DNA of 64,000 nucleotides from Aminobacter anthyllidis (lineage in GTDB: Bacteria; Pseudomonadota; Alphaproteobacteria; Rhizobiales; Rhizobiaceae): contig NZ_JAFLWW010000002.1 in NCBI RefSeq assembly GCF_018555685.1, forward strand, positions 310,001 through 374,000, in the 5' to 3' direction. This document shows, one piece after another, positions 33,569-41,242 of this stretch (position 1 is the stretch's first letter; each line of letters begins with the position of its first letter). The notes beneath the pieces are model-generated. The model saw only the letters and a list, made by a program, of their open reading frames with translations, had not been told where the DNA came from and ran no database searches. Both the position numbers and the translations under genes were made by a program.

Positions 33569-34705
33569 CTACTCCGTGACCTTCAGGCCAAGCGTGCTGG
33601 CCAGTTCCGTCAGCTTGCGCCCGTCCTCGCTGTCGCGGCCCAATGCGGCATAGGCACGGCCAAGCGCGTCCTGCGCCAGATCGGTCTTGCCGAGCACCTG
33701 ATACGAACGCACCAGCCGCAGCCAGCCTTCCGGATCGCGCGGGTTCTGCCGCAACTTCTCGTCGAGCGTCGCCACCATGCCCTCGATCATCGCCGTGCGG
33801 TCGCCTGAAGACATGGAAGCGGCGGCATCGATATCGGCCTGCTCCGGTCCAGCCACGCCGGCGGCCTCATTGGCCGGGGCGGTTCGAACCTCGGCCTGGG
33901 CTATTGCCTGGTCCGTTGCCGCACGCCACGGCGAGTCGGCCGGCAGGCTCTCGGACAGCTGGCGCCAGGCAGTGGCTGCATCGGCAACCTTGCCTTCTTG
34001 AGCGAGCGCCAGCGCCAGGAAGTAGCGGGCCTTGGGATCAGCGGGCTCAAGCTTCAGCGCGGCCTCGAAGGCCAAGCGCGCATCCGATGTAACAATGCCG
34101 CCCGACGAACCGGCGATGGCCTCGCCGAGACCGGCCTGACGCGTGGCGGTCGAGCCCAGGATGCGAACTGCATTGCGATAGGCCGTGACCGCGTCGTCGG
34201 AGCGGCCCATCCTGAGATAGACGGGCGCGAGCACGTCCCAGCCGCGACCATCCGAAGGGTTGGCGACGAGATGCGCCTCGGCACGGGCAATCAGTTCGTC
34301 GACAGAGCTATCCGCCGGCTTTTGCGACAGCCGCGCACTCAACGGTTGTGAAGGAACCTCGGGCGAGCCAATCGCGGTGTAGATGCTCCAGCTCAGCAGC
34401 GGAACCGCAAGCACGGCAATGACGCCGACTTGGCGCGGCGCAAGCTGGGATGTGCTCTTGGGCGCCCGCGCACTCTCGGCATCTAGCTTGATAATGCGGC
34501 GCGCGATCTCGGCGCGCGCCTGTTCGGCGTCGGATGGCGCAATCAGTCCGCGTGCCGCGTCCCTGTCGACTTCGCCAAGCTGATCGCGATAGACTTCGAG
34601 GTCGTGACTGGCGTCAGCTTCGCCCTCGGCTCGTCGCGTGAGCGGCAACAGGACCGCAAGGCTCGCACCAAGCGTCAGAACGGCGGCTATGACCCAGAAC
34701 AGCAT
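33569..34705 (-). CDS. cycH: Cytochrome c maturation factor CcmI (CycH)
   Basis: 378 residues. Two membrane helices (about 2-22 and 95-115) flank a cytoplasmic loop with DLEVYRDQLGEVDRDAARGLI, followed by TPR repeats in the periplasm (DELIARAEAHLVANPSDGRGWDVLAPVY, LGRSDDAVTAYRNA). It presents apocytochrome to the haem lyase. The ATG at 34705 has AGGTGA upstream. First gene of cycHJKL. Apocytochromes that could be clients lie at 61867-63268. Confidence 0.95.
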   Translation of the reverse strand: MLFWVIAAVLTLGASLAVLLPLTRRAEGEADASHDLEVYRDQLGEVDRDAARGLIAPSDAEQARAEIARRIIKLDAESARAPKSTSQLAPRQVGVIAVLAVPLLSWSIYTAIGSPEVPSQPLSARLSQKPADSSVDELIARAEAHLVANPSDGRGWDVLAPVYLRMGRSDDAVTAYRNAVRILGSTATRQAGLGEAIAGSSGGIVTSDARLAFEAALKLEPADPKARYFLALALAQEGKVADAATAWRQLSESLPADSPWRAATDQAIAQAEVRTAPANEAAGVAGPEQADIDAAASMSSGDRTAMIEGMVATLDEKLRQNPRDPEGWLRLVRSYQVLGKTDLAQDALGRAYAALGRDSEDGRKLTELASTLGLKVTE

Positions 34706-34804
34706 GTCACCTAAATAGCCAGCAGCCACCTAGCTGCCAACATCTCCGTGCTGCGGCTTATTGACGGTTCAGGCGTCTTTGCCAAAGCAACAACGCGTGA
34801 GTAT

Positions 34805-35251
34805 CTACGTCAGCGGCGTCCAGCTTCCATCTGCATTGCGGCAGGCCGTGCCGCGCGCGACCAGCGGTGTTCCCGTGGTGAAGACGGTCTGCGAATACTG
34901 GCGGCAGTCCTGCGAACCGACCCGATACGGCTGCGCCGCAACGACTTCGCCGGAACGGCTTTCGCCCTTCCACGCGACGGCCTGTCCGCCTTGACCGTAT
35001 TCGAGCGCATGATATTCGGCTTCCAGCGCCTTGCGCCGGTCGCCATCGTTCAAGCCGCCCCCGATCGAACCGCCGATCAGACCGCCATCCATTGCATTGA
35101 TGATGCGCGTCGCAACCTTGCCGCTCGAGGCGCCGTCGCCGCCGCCACCAAGCGATGGCACAACGCCGCCGCCGCTGCCCAGACCGGTGGTCGTGCAGCC
35201 TGAGCCGGCTAGCAGTCCCGCAACCAGTGCCACCTGAAGTCTCTTGCTCAT
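34805..35251 (-). CDS. Outer membrane lipoprotein, 17 kDa surface antigen/RT0821-like
   Basis: 148 residues. Lipoprotein signal ending LLAGSGC, a Gly-rich linker, a Gly-zipper segment (GGLIGGSIGGGL) and a C-terminal domain with AVAWKGESRSGEVVAAQPYR, DCRQYSQTV and GTACRNADGSW, the pattern of rickettsial 17 kDa antigen-like proteins. Probably anchored in the outer membrane. ATG at 35251; a GTG one codon upstream is not required. Sits between cycH and feuQ with its own promoter space. Confidence 0.85.
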   Translation of the reverse strand: MSKRLQVALVAGLLAGSGCTTTGLGSGGGVVPSLGGGGDGASSGKVATRIINAMDGGLIGGSIGGGLNDGDRRKALEAEYHALEYGQGGQAVAWKGESRSGEVVAAQPYRVGSQDCRQYSQTVFTTGTPLVARGTACRNADGSWTPLT

Positions 35252-35355
35252 CACCGGTCCCGAATTTGCGTCCGCTTACAAGGGCTTGGCGCCGCGTTAG
35301 ATTGCATCTTTGGCCGAAATGGGGCCGATTCGGCCAGCCATTTCTCCAGCCGTTG

Positions 35356-36768
35356 CTATTGCACGCCCCGCAACTCGACGACGGCCTTCAATCCACCCAT
35401 CGTCGAGCGTTCCAGTCGAAGCGTGCCGCCATACTCCTTTACCAGATCGGCGACGATAGCTAGTCCCAGGCCAGTACCCGGCTTGGTTTCGTCGAGGCGC
35501 TTGCCGCGCTGCAGTGCCTCGCGTGCCTTGTCCTCCGGAATTCCCGGCCCGTCATCTTCGATCAGGATCGAAAACCGTGGTGGCTCCTCGGCCACTGGCG
35601 GCGCCGTTTCGACAGAAACCTTCACGGCACTGTGCGCCCATTTCATCGCGTTTTCGAGCAAGTTGCCGACAACCTCTTCGAGATCTTCGCGCTCGCCGGC
35701 AAATACCACCTCGTTTGCCGGCAGGCTTAGCGAGAACGTTGCGCCGCGAGACAGCTTTTCCATCACCCGCACCATGCGCTGCAGAAGCGGCGCGACCGGC
35801 GTGCGATAGACGACGCTCTCGCGTTGGGCCGCCACACGCGCGCGCTGCAGATAATGGTCTATCTGCTTCTGCATCGCCGCCGCATGATCGGCAATGAGCT
35901 GCCCCTTGGGCCCACCCAGCGCTCTTCCTTCGTTCAACATCACCGCCAATGGCGTTTTCAGCGAATGCGCCAGATTGCCGACCTGGGTTCGCGACCGCTC
36001 GACGATACGGCGGTTGTTTTCGATCAGCGCATTGGTTTCGTTGGCGAGCGGCTGGATCTCGGCAGGGAAGCGCCCGGTCAGGCGTTGCGCTGTGCCTTCG
36101 CGCACCATGGCCAGCGCGTTGCGCACCCGCGCCAGCGGCTGCAGGCCGAGCAGGATCGCTATCGCGTTGATCGCGATCATGCCCAGGCCAAACAGTGAGA
36201 GGTAGGTAAACAGGCGCCATTCGAAGCCGCGGATCTCGTCTTCGAGTTCCGTGCGGTTACCCATGACCCGGAAACGCGCAATGCGGTTTTGCGAATCGAG
36301 CACGAACTCGGTTTCGAACACTTCGAGTTCCTCGCCAACGATGCCACCAATCCGGTAGTGGCGCTGGAACTCGTCGTTGAACGGCACATCGGTGACATCA
36401 GGCGATGCGACCGGCTCGGTCATCGACGACGATCTGAGTTGCCCGACAAGACCCTTCGAAACCGGTTCGACAGACCAATACCAGCCGGATTCAGGCTCGG
36501 AGAAGCGCAGGTCGCCAAGATCAGGGCCACCGGTCAGTGTACCGCCATCCGAGACACCGACAGAGCCAATCAGGTTGAACAGATGCGCCGACAACAGGCT
36601 GTCGAAGCCGCGCTCGCTGGTCTGGCGGTAGAGCGAGCTGATGACGGTGAAGATCAAGGCAAAGGCAAGGATCGCCCACAGGGTCGAAAACGTGATGACG
36701 CGAAACGCGAGCGAACGCGGCCCGAGCCCAAGGGCGTAACGCTTCCAGCGCCCCAGTCGTTTGTCCAG
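35356..36768 (-). CDS. feuQ: Sensor histidine kinase FeuQ, CTG start
   Basis: 470 residues if translation begins at CTG 36768. Helix 1 (about 22-46), periplasmic domain (47-186), helix 2 (187-209), HAMP, HisKA with VGNLAHSLKTPLAVMLNEG (His268), ATPase domain with LLENAMKWAHS, IEDDGPGIPED and GTGLGLAIVADLVKEYGG. No ATG, GTG or TTG exists in frame before helix 1; the first one (TTG 36657) would cut helix 1 in half. TAAGGCGG sits 5 bases before the CTG, so a CTG start is the best reading. With FeuP and FeuN it controls cyclic glucan export and osmoadaptation in Sinorhizobium. Confidence 0.85.
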   Translation of the reverse strand: MDKRLGRWKRYALGLGPRSLAFRVITFSTLWAILAFALIFTVISSLYRQTSERGFDSLLSAHLFNLIGSVGVSDGGTLTGGPDLGDLRFSEPESGWYWSVEPVSKGLVGQLRSSSMTEPVASPDVTDVPFNDEFQRHYRIGGIVGEELEVFETEFVLDSQNRIARFRVMGNRTELEDEIRGFEWRLFTYLSLFGLGMIAINAIAILLGLQPLARVRNALAMVREGTAQRLTGRFPAEIQPLANETNALIENNRRIVERSRTQVGNLAHSLKTPLAVMLNEGRALGGPKGQLIADHAAAMQKQIDHYLQRARVAAQRESVVYRTPVAPLLQRMVRVMEKLSRGATFSLSLPANEVVFAGEREDLEEVVGNLLENAMKWAHSAVKVSVETAPPVAEEPPRFSILIEDDGPGIPEDKAREALQRGKRLDETKPGTGLGLAIVADLVKEYGGTLRLERSTMGGLKAVVELRGVQ

Positions 36769-36778
36769 CTTTTCCGCC

Positions 36779-37444
36779 TTACGCCTCCGGCTCGCGCATG
36801 CGGTAACCCATACCGCGGACGGTTTCGATCATGTCGATTCCCATCTTCTTGCGAAGACGACCGACAAACACCTCAATAGTGTTGGAATCCCTGTCGAAAT
36901 CCTGGTCGTAAAGATGCTCGACCAGCTCGGTGCGGGAGACTACCTCGCCCATGTGATGCATGAGATAGGCCAGCAGGCGGAATTCATGCGAGGTGAGTTT
37001 CAGCGGAACGCCGTTGACGTCTGCCTTGGAGGCCTTGGTGTCGAGCCTGAGTGGGCCGCAAGACAGTTCAGACGATGCGTGACCGGCAGCGCGGCGGATC
37101 AGCGCTCTCACACGCGCCAGCACTTCCTCGATATGGAACGGCTTGGTCACGTAATCGTCGGCGCCGGCATCAATGCCGGCAACCTTGTCGCTCCAGCGGT
37201 CGCGCGCCGTCAACATGAGAACCGGCATCTTGCGGCCTTCGCGACGCCAGCGCTCGACGACGCTGATGCCGTCCATCTGCGGCAGGCCGATGTCGAGCAC
37301 TATGGCGTCATAAGGCTCTGTATCGCCGAGAAAATGGCCTTCCTCGCCATCAAAAGCCTTGTCGACGACATAGCCGGCGTCGGTCAACGCCTCGGAAATC
37401 TGGCGGTTCAGATCCTTGTCATCTTCGACGACGAGTATGCGCAT
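36779..37444 (-). CDS. feuP: OmpR-family response regulator FeuP
   Basis: 221 residues. Receiver MRILVVEDDKDLNRQISEAL with Asp in IVLDIGLPQMDGI, Lys in VTKPFHIEEV; winged-helix domain with LKLTSHEFRLLAYLMHHMGE, VSRTELVEHLYDQDFDRDSN and VFVGRLRKKMGIDMIETVRG. These segments agree with my memory of Sinorhizobium FeuP, whose regulon includes ndvA for cyclic beta-glucan export. Its stop is 10 bases before the feuQ CTG and its TAA is part of the feuQ ribosome site. Confidence 0.85.
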   Translation of the reverse strand: MRILVVEDDKDLNRQISEALTDAGYVVDKAFDGEEGHFLGDTEPYDAIVLDIGLPQMDGISVVERWRREGRKMPVLMLTARDRWSDKVAGIDAGADDYVTKPFHIEEVLARVRALIRRAAGHASSELSCGPLRLDTKASKADVNGVPLKLTSHEFRLLAYLMHHMGEVVSRTELVEHLYDQDFDRDSNTIEVFVGRLRKKMGIDMIETVRGMGYRMREPEA

Positions 37445-37509
37445 GCGGTTTGCGACCAATGGAAAGATGACGGAGATATAGGTGATTTCGGCTCTGCGGG
37501 AAATCCAGG

Positions 37510-37806
37510 TTAGTTGGCCGGCACGACAACCTCGACGCGACGCGGACGCTCGCCATCCTTTGCAGGCACCAGCACCACGATCACGCAGACCGACTGTCCA
37601 CCCTGATTGGATTCGGACGCCCGCGCCAATGTGCCGCCGTGCTGATCGGCCACCTGTTGGCCAATCGAGTAGCAATCCGCAGCAGCCACGAGGATCTCGC
37701 CACCTTCCGCAGAGCGCGTGGGCGCCGCTGCCGCCGAAGTGGCAAACAGGCCAGCCGCGCAAAGCGCGGTCACGGCAGGCCGGAATATGGAGCGAAGCGT
37801 TTTCAT
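37510..37806 (-). CDS. feuN: Small periplasmic protein, probable FeuN modulator of FeuQ
   Basis: 98 residues. Signal peptide (1-28, ending SAAAA), then a short domain with two Cys (Cys45 in ADCYSIGQQVA, Cys74 in QSVCVIVVLVPA) and a basic ERPRRVEVVV end. In Sinorhizobium a small periplasmic protein, FeuN, is encoded just upstream of feuPQ and restrains FeuQ; position, size and export match here. Direct sequence identity cannot be checked. It lies 65 bases upstream of feuP on the same strand with CAGGG before its ATG. Confidence 0.65.
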   Translation of the reverse strand: MKTLRSIFRPAVTALCAAGLFATSAAAAPTRSAEGGEILVAAADCYSIGQQVADQHGGTLARASESNQGGQSVCVIVVLVPAKDGERPRRVEVVVPAN

Positions 37807-37881
37807 ACCCTGATTTCTAATACAGCAGTGCTGAACGTGGAATGAACGATGAATTCATGCAAACGCCCTTGATGCCAAGCG

Positions 37882-38094
37882 CTAATTCTTGCCGATCCGC
37901 TGCCTGGCCGATACCCGACCGAAGATCGCAATCAGCCCTGAAAGCGCAGTGATCGCCTGCAGGAAGGTATCGGTCAACGCCGAATTGTCGACGCCGTCCA
38001 CAGGCAAGCCGGCAAGTCCGGCCACCCCCAGCAGCGTGGTCACCACGGAAGCCCAGATCGTGCGCGAGAGATACCAGGGTTTCAGGTTCAACAT
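37882..38094 (-). CDS. Holin-like small membrane protein at end of GTA remnant
   Basis: 70 residues with two hydrophobic segments (about 8-33 and 44-60) and a basic tail (RVSARQRIGKN), a holin-like layout. KPWYLSRTIWASVVTTLLG near the start resembles small proteins encoded beside GTA and phage tail genes. AAGGAT precedes the ATG at 38094. It follows the fusion gene by 36 bases on the same strand, so it is probably part of the same transcript. No direct evidence for lysis function. Confidence 0.65.
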   Translation of the reverse strand: MLNLKPWYLSRTIWASVVTTLLGVAGLAGLPVDGVDNSALTDTFLQAITALSGLIAIFGRVSARQRIGKN

Positions 38095-38130
38095 GTTCAG
38101 ATCCTTTTTGCGCGAAAGAGTTGCCTGCCC

Positions 38131-40551
38131 TCAAATCAGTGCGAGACGCTGCGCCGCCGGCAGCCCCCAGCCCGAGGCAACACTGAGCTGGCGAACGGTG
38201 ATCCCGACTTCCGCCGGCGGGGTGCCGAAGTCGGCTGCGATGTCGGAAGCCGCATAGGTCCAGGCCGGCATCGAAACCGTTGTCGACCGTACGACGGCGC
38301 CGCCGACGACTGCCACGTCTACGCGATATTCTTCGCGCTCCTCGCCAAGCGGGATGTCGCTCGATTGCCAACTGTCGGCGTCGACGCGCCCACGCCGGAT
38401 CCATGACAGCGAAAGATCGCCACCTGCGGTGCGCTTGCCCCTGAGATGCACGGGAGCGAGCGGCGTCAATGCTCGTTTGCCGCCAGTCTCCTGATGCGCC
38501 GAAAAGCTCGCACTTGAGAAATCGCCGCCCAGCGGGCCGACACGCCAGTTAAGCACAAGCCCCGCTTCGCCAGCCAACAATCCGGCGGGAACGACCGCTG
38601 AGTCGAGCACGACCACATCAGCACCAATGGCGGCGCCCGCAGCAGTCGCGTCTCCGGTTCCAAATTGGCCGCGCAGCAAATTGCGCAGACGCCAAACGCC
38701 AGGTGCCGTTTCCTCCGCCACCTCGAACTGCAGTACCTCCCACGCGCCGGCTGCAGAACGAACAGCGACATAATTGGCGCCATTGAGAAGCTGCAAGCGG
38801 CTGACGTTTGCCAGATCACCCTCATAGAGCTCGGCAATCAAGGCAGTTGTCTGGTCGAGCCTGCCTTGTACGCCGGGTAGGAGCGCAGCGGTCAGCCTGC
38901 CCATGTCCGCGCGGCGGCCGACAGACCCTCGCAGCATGAATCCGGTATCCTCAGGTGAAGCAAACAGCGCCTGGCTTCGCCAGGGCACATGTCTGACCGC
39001 AATGCGGAACTGGTCCTGAGATGAACCTGCTCCCATCATCGGCAGATCGAGGAACACCGCATGTGGCTGGCCAACGACAATCGATGTCGACGGCTCTACA
39101 CCGGGATTTGAAGAACGCCAGGGCGCTGGCGCGGCCCGCGCGATCTGCCTCGCGGTGACTTTGCGCACCAGGCCTTGTTCAATTCCGGTGACCAGGAATT
39201 CGGCACTGCTGCCCGAGGCCGGTACCTTGACCAAACTGCCCGGCACGATGTCAGCCCGCGGCTCGGCGAGGGCAAAGCTCAGTTGCTCCCGCTCCTGCCA
39301 GGTTCGCCTGATCCAGTCTTCGGCGAGCGCGCTTGCCTGCCCCGGCTCCAGCATGCCCGGAAACGAAATCGTATGCTGTCGGCTGTTGCTGGCAGCAACT
39401 CGCGTGCTCCTGGCCGACGCTGACTGATAGTCATTGGCAGGATCGCCAAAGCTGACCAGCGCCTCTGCCGGCAAGTCATGATCGGGCGTGCGAACGGTTT
39501 CGACGACGGCGCTTTCGCCGTCGAATGCCAGCTCGATCAGTTCGACAGCCGCCTCTTGCGATGCCGCCGCCTGCTGGAAAACGAGCCCACCCGGCACCTG
39601 GCATGCAGAGAGGCCAAACAGGTCGATCAGCGGTTCGAGTGCGGCCCGCGCCGAGCTGGGGTCGGCGATTACGTAGCCGCTCACGGTGTCTTCGACGCCT
39701 GCCACATCCGCTGCCGGCAAACCGTGATCCGCAAGTATCTCATTGATGAGATCAGACAGGGACGGTGCATTGAGACGACCGTTCAGCCAATGGCCTCTAT
39801 GCCAGCCTGCGCTATCCGACCAGACTTTCGACTGCAGCGGAAAGGCAGGATAAGGCCGTGCGTCCCATGCCCAGACATAGCTGCGCGCGACGTCCACCAT
39901 ACGCCCGCCATAGATCGGCGAGATCGGATTGCCCGTCTCCTGGAAGCCGGCGGCGGCAGGATCCCAGTGCAAGGCATGCGCCTCCAGCAGACGCCGCGGG
40001 GCAATGTCCGACCGCCCCCCGTTCGAGAAACAAGGTGTCGCATCCTCGGTCGATTTGGCATCCGGAAACATGTTGGGCTGGTTCGGCCCCTTGTCGACGG
40101 CCGGGCAGCCAAGCTCATCGCACCAAGCCGGCTGAAACTGCGGCCCGCGCAGGCTGTCTGGATCTTCGGAGGAAAAAATCTGCGCCACGGCGCCGCTGTC
40201 CCAGACCAGCCTCTTGCGACTGGGTTCGAAACGTGGCCGGTCGTGGCGCGAAATCGTAGCGATTCCGGACGGTCCCTCGATCATCACCTCGCGGACATCG
40301 GCCAAAGTCTCGCCGACCAGGGCTATGGGTGAATGTCGCCTGGTCGCGAAGGGAGAAAACCCGCGCACCATGCTGTTGACCCATTCAGCCCCGAGCCTGG
40401 TCTTGCCAGCGCCACGTCCGCCGACCACGAGCCACGTCGCTGGCTTCTGTCCAAGCGGGTATTGCGCGATGCGCGCGAATTGAAACCACTCCAGCGCGAC
40501 AAGGCGCCGTTCACGCTCTGTCAGCTTCTCCTGCGCCCAGCACCCGAGCAT
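38131..40551 (-). CDS. Chimeric GTA protein: large terminase (g2) ATPase half fused to host-specificity protein (g15) C-terminal half
   Basis: 806 residues. Residues 1 to about 148 are a TerL N-terminus: TWLVVGGRGAGKTRLGAEWV (Walker A), IALVGETLADVREVMIEGPS, SSEDPDSLRGPQF and Walker B WCDE. From about residue 149 the sequence is g15: CPAVDKGPNQPNMF, PIYGGRMVDVARSYVWAWDA, RPYPAFPLQSKVWSD, GHWLNGRL, then tail domains to the end. The terminase nuclease domain and most of the g15 TIM barrel are missing. The start at 40551 begins MLGCWAQEKLTERER; a longer start at 40614 is possible. The frame is fully open with normal codon use. Cannot act as a packaging terminase; any role is unknown. Confidence 0.85.
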   Translation of the reverse strand: MLGCWAQEKLTERERRLVALEWFQFARIAQYPLGQKPATWLVVGGRGAGKTRLGAEWVNSMVRGFSPFATRRHSPIALVGETLADVREVMIEGPSGIATISRHDRPRFEPSRKRLVWDSGAVAQIFSSEDPDSLRGPQFQPAWCDELGCPAVDKGPNQPNMFPDAKSTEDATPCFSNGGRSDIAPRRLLEAHALHWDPAAAGFQETGNPISPIYGGRMVDVARSYVWAWDARPYPAFPLQSKVWSDSAGWHRGHWLNGRLNAPSLSDLINEILADHGLPAADVAGVEDTVSGYVIADPSSARAALEPLIDLFGLSACQVPGGLVFQQAAASQEAAVELIELAFDGESAVVETVRTPDHDLPAEALVSFGDPANDYQSASARSTRVAASNSRQHTISFPGMLEPGQASALAEDWIRRTWQEREQLSFALAEPRADIVPGSLVKVPASGSSAEFLVTGIEQGLVRKVTARQIARAAPAPWRSSNPGVEPSTSIVVGQPHAVFLDLPMMGAGSSQDQFRIAVRHVPWRSQALFASPEDTGFMLRGSVGRRADMGRLTAALLPGVQGRLDQTTALIAELYEGDLANVSRLQLLNGANYVAVRSAAGAWEVLQFEVAEETAPGVWRLRNLLRGQFGTGDATAAGAAIGADVVVLDSAVVPAGLLAGEAGLVLNWRVGPLGGDFSSASFSAHQETGGKRALTPLAPVHLRGKRTAGGDLSLSWIRRGRVDADSWQSSDIPLGEEREEYRVDVAVVGGAVVRSTTVSMPAWTYAASDIAADFGTPPAEVGITVRQLSVASGWGLPAAQRLALI

Positions 40552-40978
40552 AGTCTTGAGCAAGCTCGATGATGCGTCGGTCGATCCTTGCAAGCACGTC
40601 TGCCATTTCTGCATCTCGGTTCGTCTGGCTCACTTTCGCGCGGTCGCCCCCTCGCATCAGTTCGCTGATCTTTTCGACCGTCCTGACGATCGAGCCGACC
40701 ATGTCGACCTGGCCCTTGTCGAAACCGCCTTCGTTTTCGAGGCGCAGCGTTTCGACCTGCCCGACCAGGGAATCTGCCAGCCGTGCCAACCGGTCGTCGA
40801 TGTCCTCGCCTACCGAAGAAACCCACCCTTCCCGCAGGATGCGTCTTTCAATCGAAGCCACGGCATAGCCGCTCGCCACCGACAAAAGCCCGACATCGAC
40901 AGCGCCGCCTTCAAAAAGCGCGCGCACTGCCTGCCTTCGCTCGTTCGCTTTCGCGACCAACGAAACCTCCATATTCAT
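40511..40978 (-). CDS. GTA g1-like protein, putative small terminase
   Basis: 155 residues, helical. Begins with a basic N-terminus and a short helix-turn-helix-like region (VDVGLLSVASGYAVASIERR), then EDIDDRLARLADSLVGQVETL, IVRTVEKISELMRGGDR and DRRIIELAQDYARVLG. Size, position directly before the terminase and overlap with its start (40511-40551) match g1 of RcGTA-like clusters. It looks intact. Without a complete large terminase its packaging role is lost. Confidence 0.75.
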   Translation of the reverse strand: MNMEVSLVAKANERRQAVRALFEGGAVDVGLLSVASGYAVASIERRILREGWVSSVGEDIDDRLARLADSLVGQVETLRLENEGGFDKGQVDMVGSIVRTVEKISELMRGGDRAKVSQTNRDAEMADVLARIDRRIIELAQDYARVLGAGEADRA

Positions 40979-41242
40979 GATTTCAGGGATTTGCCTGTCA
41001 GTGCCGCGCCGTTGGCTACACTTCTTCGACGATAGCCAGATACTATCAAAGCACCGTCACGCCGTCAAGAATATATTCCTATGTCAGCGTCTTTTTTCTA
41101 ATCCAACGGTGTGTCCAACTTGCTCTTGTCGCGGCAACAAAAATCGGTGACAAGTCGGACATGGGCCGAGGGACGCGTGCCCTGAATTCGCCTGCAAAAG
41201 TGTTTTGGTATAAGCTGCAGTCACGCGCCGGGCTCGTCTCGA

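Larger units (their letters stand above)
37882..40978 (-). mobile_element. Degenerate gene transfer agent (RcGTA-like) cluster with large internal deletion
   Basis: Three consecutive minus-strand genes: a g1-like small terminase gene, a gene fusing the start of the large terminase g2 to the end of the host-specificity protein g15, and a small holin-like gene. In complete clusters g1 to g15 span about 14 kb and encode portal, protease, capsid, tail and baseplate proteins; none of g3-g14 is present. The join is in frame at about 40109-40116. The element sits cleanly between feuN and a penicillin-binding protein gene. Confidence 0.8.

Noticed and set aside
40109-40116. Fusion read as an ordinary phage terminase or prophage
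   Set aside because: No integrase, attachment sites, capsid or portal genes, and the parts match GTA g1, g2 and g15 order.
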